The position numbers and the translations under genes were made by a program. Below are positions 59,050 through 64,000 of a stretch of DNA of 64,000 nt, piece after piece. The notes under the pieces were generated by a model. The model worked only from the letters and a program-made list of their open reading frames with translations. It ran no database searches and was not told the DNA's origin. Position 1 is the stretch's first letter; every line of letters begins with the position of its first letter. The stretch comes from Chromohalobacter beijerinckii (GTDB taxonomy: Bacteria; Pseudomonadota; Gammaproteobacteria; Pseudomonadales; Halomonadaceae): positions 51,237-115,236 of the forward strand of contig NZ_JAKGAK010000008.1 in NCBI RefSeq assembly GCF_023061185.1, given 5' to 3'.

Positions 59050-60447
59050 TTACAGGTAGCCGTCGGCCTGCAGCGTTGCTGTCGTGGCGGTCAGCGCGGC
59101 GTCGAGGATCGCCACCACCTCGTCGACCACTTCGCGGGTCCAGATCAGCGGCGGCGAGACGATGTTGAGGTGCCCAACCGGACGGATGATCAGGCCACGC
59201 TGCTGGGCCTCGAAGGCGATACGATCGCCAACCCGCGCCTCTATTGGAAAGAGCGCCTTGGTGTTTTTGTCGGCGACGTTCTCGAGACACATCATGAAAT
59301 GGCTACCGCGCACGTCGCCCACCGTGGCGTGATGCGACAACGAGGCCAGGCGTTCCTCGAGATAGGGACCCACCTCGCGGACGTTTTCGCAGATCCCCTC
59401 GCGCGCGATGATCTCGATGTTCTTGAGCGCCGCCGCGCAGCTCACCGGATGCCCGGAATAGGTGAAGCCGGTGCTCAGCACGCCGCCCGGTCCCTGCGGG
59501 GTGGACAGCACGTCGTAGAGCTCATCGGAGATTAGCGTCGCGCCCAGCGGTGCATAGCCGGACGACAGCCCCTTGGCGCAGTTGATGATATCGGGTTGGG
59601 TCTCGTACACCGCCTCGGAGGCGAAGAAGTGCCCCAGGCGACCGAAACCGGTCACGACCTCGTCGGCGATGTAAAGGATGTCGTTGGCGCGACACACCGC
59701 CTGCATGCGCTTGTGATAGTCCTTCGGCGCCACCAGCACGCCGCCGGCGCCCATGATCGGCTCGGCGATGAAGGCGGCGATGTTGTCGGCGCCGATCTCG
59801 GCGACGGTGTCCTCGAACTCCCGAACCAGGTGATCGCAGTAGTCGGCCTCGCTCATCCCCTCGGGGCGCCGGTAGCAGTTGGCCTCGCTCAAATGAGTGA
59901 CCAGATGATCGAGGGTGTCGAAGTCCCAATTGTTGCTGGCGATACCGGTCAGGGTGGAGGCGAGGTAGGTGGTGCCGTGATAGGCATTGTTGCGTGAAAT
60001 GATGCGCTTCTTGGCCGGCTTGCCCAAGCGGTTGAAGTAGTAATGCACCAAACGAATGGTGGCATCGTTGGCCGTCGAGCCGCCGCAGCTGTAGAAGACG
60101 TGGTTGAGGTGCGCGGGGGCGAGCTCGGCCAGCTTGGCGGAAAGCTCGGCAGCCGGGGCGTTGGACAGGTTGTTGAAGGTCGAGAAGTAGGCCATGCGGG
60201 TGGCCTGGTCGGCCATCGCCTCGCCGATCTCGCGACGGCCATGGCCGACGTTGACGCACCACAGCCCGGCGATGCCGTCGATGAAGCGGTTGCCGTGGGC
60301 ATCCTGGACGTAGATGCCGTCGCTGTCGGTGATCAGGTCGCAGCCTTCCTCATGAAAGGTGCTGAAGTCGGTGAATGGGTGGATGAAGTGATCCTTGTCT
60401 TTCTGCCACAGCGCTTGGGCATCGTGGATACGGGTCTCGGTGTTCAT
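59050..60447 (-). CDS. spuC: Putrescine-pyruvate aminotransferase (class III)
   Basis: The 465-residue class-III PLP aminotransferase has GLWCVNVGHGRREIGEAMADQ, FYSCGGSTANDATIRLVHYY, NNAYHGTTYLASTLTG, ADEVVTGFGRLG and the PLP lysine in NCAKGLSSGYAPLGATL. Closest group is SpuC-type polyamine:pyruvate transaminase, converting putrescine and pyruvate to 4-aminobutanal and alanine. I chose ATG 60447; the frame is open to 60675 but the extra residues lack homology. It lies between the antiporter gene (same strand, 87 bp) and the divergent M20 hydrolase. Confidence 0.88.
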   Translation of the reverse strand: MNTETRIHDAQALWQKDKDHFIHPFTDFSTFHEEGCDLITDSDGIYVQDAHGNRFIDGIAGLWCVNVGHGRREIGEAMADQATRMAYFSTFNNLSNAPAAELSAKLAELAPAHLNHVFYSCGGSTANDATIRLVHYYFNRLGKPAKKRIISRNNAYHGTTYLASTLTGIASNNWDFDTLDHLVTHLSEANCYRRPEGMSEADYCDHLVREFEDTVAEIGADNIAAFIAEPIMGAGGVLVAPKDYHKRMQAVCRANDILYIADEVVTGFGRLGHFFASEAVYETQPDIINCAKGLSSGYAPLGATLISDELYDVLSTPQGPGGVLSTGFTYSGHPVSCAAALKNIEIIAREGICENVREVGPYLEERLASLSHHATVGDVRGSHFMMCLENVADKNTKALFPIEARVGDRIAFEAQQRGLIIRPVGHLNIVSPPLIWTREVVDEVVAILDAALTATTATLQADGYL

Positions 60448-60562
60448 GGTGTCGTCTCGCCAGTTAAAAGCGGTCATTGCCGTAATGGGTGGCCGCGATG
60501 CGTCGATATGATGCGTCGTTGCCTTCGCAAAGAGCCTAGCGAGGAAAGGGAGGGTGGGAATA

Positions 60563-60579
60563 TATCCTGATAGGGGTAT
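60563..60579. promoter_or_regulatory. Second copy of the ATACCCCT-N5-GATA motif
   Basis: TATC-CTGAT-AGGGGTAT on the plus strand is the inverted form of the 54151-54167 motif, with identical spacing. It sits in the 204-bp divergent region between spuC and the M20 hydrolase, 116 bp from spuC. Confidence 0.5.
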
Positions 60580-60651
60580 ATCGCGGCGACCGGGGAGCCG
60601 CCTAATGTGTTCAATGATGCAAATACCTAACAAGCACAAAGGGGGTACCTC

Positions 60652-61890
60652 ATGGCGGTTTCCATTGATGGCCAACGGTTATGGGACAGCCTGATGGCGA
60701 TGGCCGAGATAGGCCCCACCGAGCACGGTGGCAGTTGTCGCCTGGCCTTGACCCCGGAGGATGCCGCCGGACGACGCTTACTGCTCGACTGGTGCGAGTC
60801 GTTGGGCTGTACCTGGCGGGTCGATCGCGTCGGCAATCTCTTCATTCGCCGCGCCGGCCAGCGCGACGATCTCGAGCCGGTGGCCATGGGGAGTCATCTG
60901 GACACCCAGCCCAAGGGCGGTCGCTTCGACGGTATTCTCGGCGTTCTGGCCGGGCTCGAAGTGTTCCGTACGCTCGCGGATCAGGGCATCGTCACCGAGC
61001 GGCCGCTGGTACTGGTGGTCTGGACCAACGAGGAAGGCAGCCGCTTCGCGCCAGCCATGGTCGCTTCCGGTACCTACGCCGGTGCGTTCAGCGTCGAGTC
61101 GACTTTGGCCCGTGAGGACCGCGATGGCGTGACGTTCGGCGAGGCTCTCGAGGCCTGCGGTTATGCCGGCGAATCGCCGGTCGGCGAACCGCGCCTGGAC
61201 AGCTTCTTCGAGTTGCACATCGAACAGGGCCCGGTGCTCGAGGAAGAAGGCGAGACCATCGGCGTGGTGACCGGTGTCCAGGGTATGCGCTGGTTCGATG
61301 TGACGCTTGCAGGCCAATCGGCCCATGCCGGCCCTACCCCCATGCGCTACCGACGCGATGCCCTGGCCGCGGCGGCGCGCCTGATCGACCGGCTGCAGGC
61401 CCATGCCTTGGGCGACGAAAGCGGTGACACCAAGGTGACCTGCGGCTGCCTGGATATCGACTCGGCGTCACGCAATGTGGTGCCGGGTGACGTCAAACTC
61501 ACCATCGACCTGCGCCATGTGGTAGAGAACGAACTCGACGCATTGCAGACGTATTTCGAAGGACTGCTCAGCGAAGTGGGCGAGACCTGCGGCGTCACGG
61601 TGTCCCAGGAGCGGATCTGGGCCTCGCCGGTGGTCGAGTTTGCCCCCGAGTGCGTCGCGGCGGTGGAACGCGGCGCTCGCGAGCAGGGGCTGAAATACCG
61701 TCGCATGATGAGCGGTGCCGGCCACGACGCCGTCTATGTGTCGCGGGTGGCGCCGACGGCCATGATCTTCGTGCCCTGCCGCGACGGCATCAGCCACAAC
61801 GAGGCTGAATACGCCACGCCGGAAGACTGTGCCGCAGGCACGCAAGTGCTTTGCGATGCGATCCTTGAACGCGCCAACCGCGTGTACTGA
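60652..61890 (+). CDS. M20 amidohydrolase of the hydantoinase/carbamoylase family
   Basis: The 412-residue zinc hydrolase is of the N-carbamoyl-amino-acid hydrolase/allantoate amidohydrolase group. Metal ligands appear in MGSHLDTQPKGGRFDG, WTNEEGSRFAPAM and FELHIEQGPVLE, with a C-terminal His in CRDGISHNEAEYA; the dimerisation domain includes GQSAHAGPTPMRYRRDALAAA. These enzymes remove carbamoyl groups. Agmatine deiminase in this cluster makes N-carbamoylputrescine, but the usual nitrilase-type AguB is not present, so this enzyme is a candidate for that step. It starts the operon with the aldehyde dehydrogenase and is divergent from spuC. Confidence 0.85.
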   Translation: MAVSIDGQRLWDSLMAMAEIGPTEHGGSCRLALTPEDAAGRRLLLDWCESLGCTWRVDRVGNLFIRRAGQRDDLEPVAMGSHLDTQPKGGRFDGILGVLAGLEVFRTLADQGIVTERPLVLVVWTNEEGSRFAPAMVASGTYAGAFSVESTLAREDRDGVTFGEALEACGYAGESPVGEPRLDSFFELHIEQGPVLEEEGETIGVVTGVQGMRWFDVTLAGQSAHAGPTPMRYRRDALAAAARLIDRLQAHALGDESGDTKVTCGCLDIDSASRNVVPGDVKLTIDLRHVVENELDALQTYFEGLLSEVGETCGVTVSQERIWASPVVEFAPECVAAVERGAREQGLKYRRMMSGAGHDAVYVSRVAPTAMIFVPCRDGISHNEAEYATPEDCAAGTQVLCDAILERANRVY

Positions 61891-61905
61891 CATAAGGAGA
61901 ACAAC

Positions 61906-63447
61906 ATGACTCAATCCATAACATCGATTCCCGAAACTCATGCCGATTGGCGGGCGCTGGCCGAGCGCCTGAGTGTCGAAAAGGGCCTCGAGGCGTGTGC
62001 CTATATCGATGACACCTTCGTCGATGCCGTCGATGGCGCGACCTTCACCACGCTCAATCCGGCCACCGGCGAGACGCTCGCCGAAGTGGCCAGCTGCGAC
62101 GCCACCGATGCCGAGGCTGCGGTGGCCGTGGCCCGGCGCGCCTTCGAAGGTGGCGAGTGGTCACGGCAGGCACCGGGCGAGCGCAAGGCCGTGCTGCTGC
62201 GTCTGGCCGACCTGATGGAAGAGCATCAGCACGAGTTGGCGCTGCTCGACAGCCTGGACATGGGCAAGCCGGTGTCGAGTGCCATGGGGGATATGGCCGG
62301 CGCCATTGGCTGCATTCGTCATCATGCCGAATCCATCGACAAGCTCTACGGCGAGATCGCACCCACTGGTGAGGACAGTCTGGGCCTGGTGATGCGCGAG
62401 CCGCTCGGTGTGGTGGCGTCGATCGTGCCCTGGAATTTTCCGCTGATGATGACGGCCTGGAAGATCGGCCCGGCGCTGGCCGCCGGCAACAGTGTCATTC
62501 TCAAGCCCTCGGAAAAGTCGCCGCTGTCGGCGTTGCGTCTGGCGAAGCTGACCCGGGAAGCCGGTTTACCGCGTGGCGTCTTTCAGGTGCTGCCCGGTTT
62601 TGGCCATACCGTGGGCAAGGCCCTGGCGCTGTCCATGGACGTCGACTGTCTGGCCTTTACTGGCTCCACCGGGGTCGGCAAGCAACTGATGCAGTACGCC
62701 GGACAGTCGAACCTCAAGAAGGTCTTTCTGGAGTGCGGGGGCAAGAGCCCGAACGTGATTTTCGCCGACTGCAAGGACCTGGACCGGGTGGCCGAGCATG
62801 CCGCTGGGGCGATCTTCCACAACCAGGGCGAGGTGTGCATCGCCGGCTCGCGGCTGCTGGTCGAGAACGCGATCCGTGAGGTCTTCGTCGACAAGGTGCT
62901 GGCAGCCGCCGAACGCATGCAGCCCGGCGATCCGTTGGATCCGGCGAGCTTCATGGGCGCAATGGTCGATCAGACCCAGTATCAACGTGTACTCGATTAT
63001 ATCCGCCAGGGTGTCGAAGAGGGTGCTACGCTACGTGCCGGCGGCCAGGCCCTGAATGTCGAAGGGATCAATGGCCAGGGTCTCTTCATCGGTCCGACAG
63101 TGTTCGATGGCGTCACCGACGCCATGGCCATCGGTCGGGAGGAAATATTCGGCCCGGTATTGGCGGTGTTCGGCTTCGACATCGAGGAGGAGGCCGTGCG
63201 GCTGGCCAATGACAGCGACTACGGCCTGGCGGCGGGCCTGTGGAGTCAGGACATCGATCGCATCATGCGCGTCACCCGTCGGCTGCGCTCGGGGCAGGTC
63301 TTCGTCAACAACTGGGCGGACATGGACCAGACGGTGCCCTTCGGTGGGGTCAAGCAGTCCGGCAACGGCCGTGACAAGTCCCACCATTCGCTGGAGGAAT
63401 ATTCCGATCTCAAGACCGTTTGGATATCGCTGACGCCTTCGACTTGA
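61906..63447 (+). CDS. puuC: Gamma-glutamyl-gamma-aminobutyraldehyde / 4-aminobutyraldehyde dehydrogenase
   Basis: The 513-residue NAD(P)-dependent aldehyde dehydrogenase has VPWNFPLMMTAWKIGPALAAGN, FTGSTGVGKQLM, general base Glu in LECGGKSPNVIF, catalytic Cys in NQGEVCIAGSRLL and the C-terminal PFGGVKQSGNGRDKSHHSLEEY. It matches the PuuC branch, which oxidises the aldehyde made by transamination or oxidation of putrescine (free or gamma-glutamylated) to GABA or gamma-glutamyl-GABA. It begins 15 bp after the M20 hydrolase with AAGGAG upstream, so the two are co-transcribed. It converges on the second LuxR gene. Confidence 0.9.
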   Translation: MTQSITSIPETHADWRALAERLSVEKGLEACAYIDDTFVDAVDGATFTTLNPATGETLAEVASCDATDAEAAVAVARRAFEGGEWSRQAPGERKAVLLRLADLMEEHQHELALLDSLDMGKPVSSAMGDMAGAIGCIRHHAESIDKLYGEIAPTGEDSLGLVMREPLGVVASIVPWNFPLMMTAWKIGPALAAGNSVILKPSEKSPLSALRLAKLTREAGLPRGVFQVLPGFGHTVGKALALSMDVDCLAFTGSTGVGKQLMQYAGQSNLKKVFLECGGKSPNVIFADCKDLDRVAEHAAGAIFHNQGEVCIAGSRLLVENAIREVFVDKVLAAAERMQPGDPLDPASFMGAMVDQTQYQRVLDYIRQGVEEGATLRAGGQALNVEGINGQGLFIGPTVFDGVTDAMAIGREEIFGPVLAVFGFDIEEEAVRLANDSDYGLAAGLWSQDIDRIMRVTRRLRSGQVFVNNWADMDQTVPFGGVKQSGNGRDKSHHSLEEYSDLKTVWISLTPST

Positions 63448-63497
63448 ACGACGTCACGAGGTCAGTGATGTTCCACGACTCCAGAGGGCGCCGAGGT

Positions 63498-64000
63498 CTA
63501 CTGCTCCACGTGGCGCCGCGAGACCAGCGCCACGTGGTCGAGGAAAAGCCGAAAGAGCTGTGACTGGCTGGAAACCTCGAGGCGTTGGTAGAGGTGCTTG
63601 CGGTGGACCTTGACGGTGCCGTCGCTGATGCCCAGTTCGCGGGCCGCTGATTTGGTGGAGTGGCCCGCCAGCAGCAGGCGCACGATCTCTCGTTCGCGTG
63701 CCGTCAGGCGCTCCCGCCCGAAGCTATCGAAGGCTTCTTCCACGGGTTCTCGCTCGGCTAGGCATTGGTGGAAGCGATGTTCCTGCCACTTCCAGTATTC
63801 TCCGAGCAGAGCTTCCAGTACCGGCGAGATATGGCGTAACGCCAGCATATCCCGGCGGGTGATCCGTGGGGCATCGTCACGGAAGCCCAGTGACACCACC
63901 ATAACGACGTCCGTATCGACCCTGGCGAACAAGCCGATCTCGTCGGTGAGCCCCAAGGCTCGATAATAGTGATGATAGTAGTCGCTGCTCTCGAAACGAT
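63498..64000 (-). CDS. LuxR-type regulator of the polyamine region (2), N-terminus outside window
   Basis: The C-terminal 166 or so residues are visible; the frame stays open to base 64000, so the start lies beyond the window. It ends with a LuxR helix-turn-helix LTAREREIVRLLLAGHSTKSAARELGISDGTVKVHRKHLYQRL. The sensor part contains SSDYYHHYYRALGLTDEIGLFARVD, parallel to NTEYYQTCYQNFGLVDEINLLIRLD of the LuxR protein at 53196. The two are paralogues bounding the polyamine region and may divide its control. The TTG at 63956 is an internal codon. Confidence 0.88.
   Translation of the reverse strand, partial: RFESSDYYHHYYRALGLTDEIGLFARVDTDVVMVVSLGFRDDAPRITRRDMLALRHISPVLEALLGEYWKWQEHRFHQCLAEREPVEEAFDSFGRERLTAREREIVRLLLAGHSTKSAARELGISDGTVKVHRKHLYQRLEVSSQSQLFRLFLDHVALVSRRHVEQ

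Overview
The window is GC-rich, gene-dense chromosomal DNA with short intergenic gaps, many ATGA start/stop overlaps and acidic proteins. The gene content (split Weimberg-type pentonate pathway, bioBFCDA, recCBD, sbcDC, agmatine/putrescine catabolism) suggests a gammaproteobacterium, most likely a halophilic Halomonadaceae member such as Halomonas or Chromohalobacter. That placement is inference from recalled protein similarity. I saw no rRNA, tRNA, CRISPR array, insertion sequence or prophage; the only visibly foreign-looking genes are a small higBA toxin-antitoxin pair.

Layout. 1-3.3 kb: the end of a glutathionyl-hydroquinone reductase, a YaiI-family protein, and a DEAD-box RNA helicase with a strongly structured leader. 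3.3-11.3 kb: conversion of L-arabinonate and D-xylonate to 2-oxoglutarate (two IlvD/Edd dehydratases, an FAH-fold dehydratase, a semialdehyde dehydrogenase and a FadR-type GntR regulator), tied together by a repeated ATGTTNAACAT operator. 11.4-15.8 kb: argE-like deacetylase, wrbA, higBA, an alpha/beta hydrolase and a small membrane protein. 15.8-28.3 kb: sbcDC, endonuclease V, a MocR regulator divergent from two GNAT acetyltransferases and a PaiB-like flavoprotein, an aldo/keto reductase, a DUF1415-type protein, OsmC and an MFS symporter. 28.4-30.1 kb: an amidoligase/glutamine-amidotransferase pair of unknown product. 30.2-35.4 kb: the biotin operon bioB-bioF-(bioH remnant)-bioC-bioD-bioA. 35.6-45.8 kb: recC-recB-recD plus a creatininase-family gene, all start/stop coupled.

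45.8-53.1 kb holds the most interesting region. It has a GTP cyclohydrolase II, a stand-alone RibD-type reductase, and a five-gene operon (zinc-dehydrogenase-like protein without zinc ligands, an aberrant 6-pyruvoyl-tetrahydropterin-synthase homologue, a GT4 glycosyltransferase, a SAM methyltransferase and a flippase-like membrane protein). A divergent CDP-alcohol phosphatidyltransferase completes the set. It reads as an uncharacterised pathway that starts from GTP, passes through a pyrimidine or pterin intermediate, and ends in a glycosylated, methylated, possibly membrane-associated product.

53.2-64 kb: an agmatine/putrescine catabolic region bounded by two related LuxR-type regulators. It has a gamma-glutamylpolyamine synthetase-like enzyme with an amidotransferase, agmatine deiminase, an NhaC-type antiporter, putrescine aminotransferase, an M20 carbamoylase-like hydrolase (a candidate replacement for AguB) and an aldehyde dehydrogenase. 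Two intergenic regions here share the motif ATACCCCT-N5-GATA, a candidate LuxR operator.
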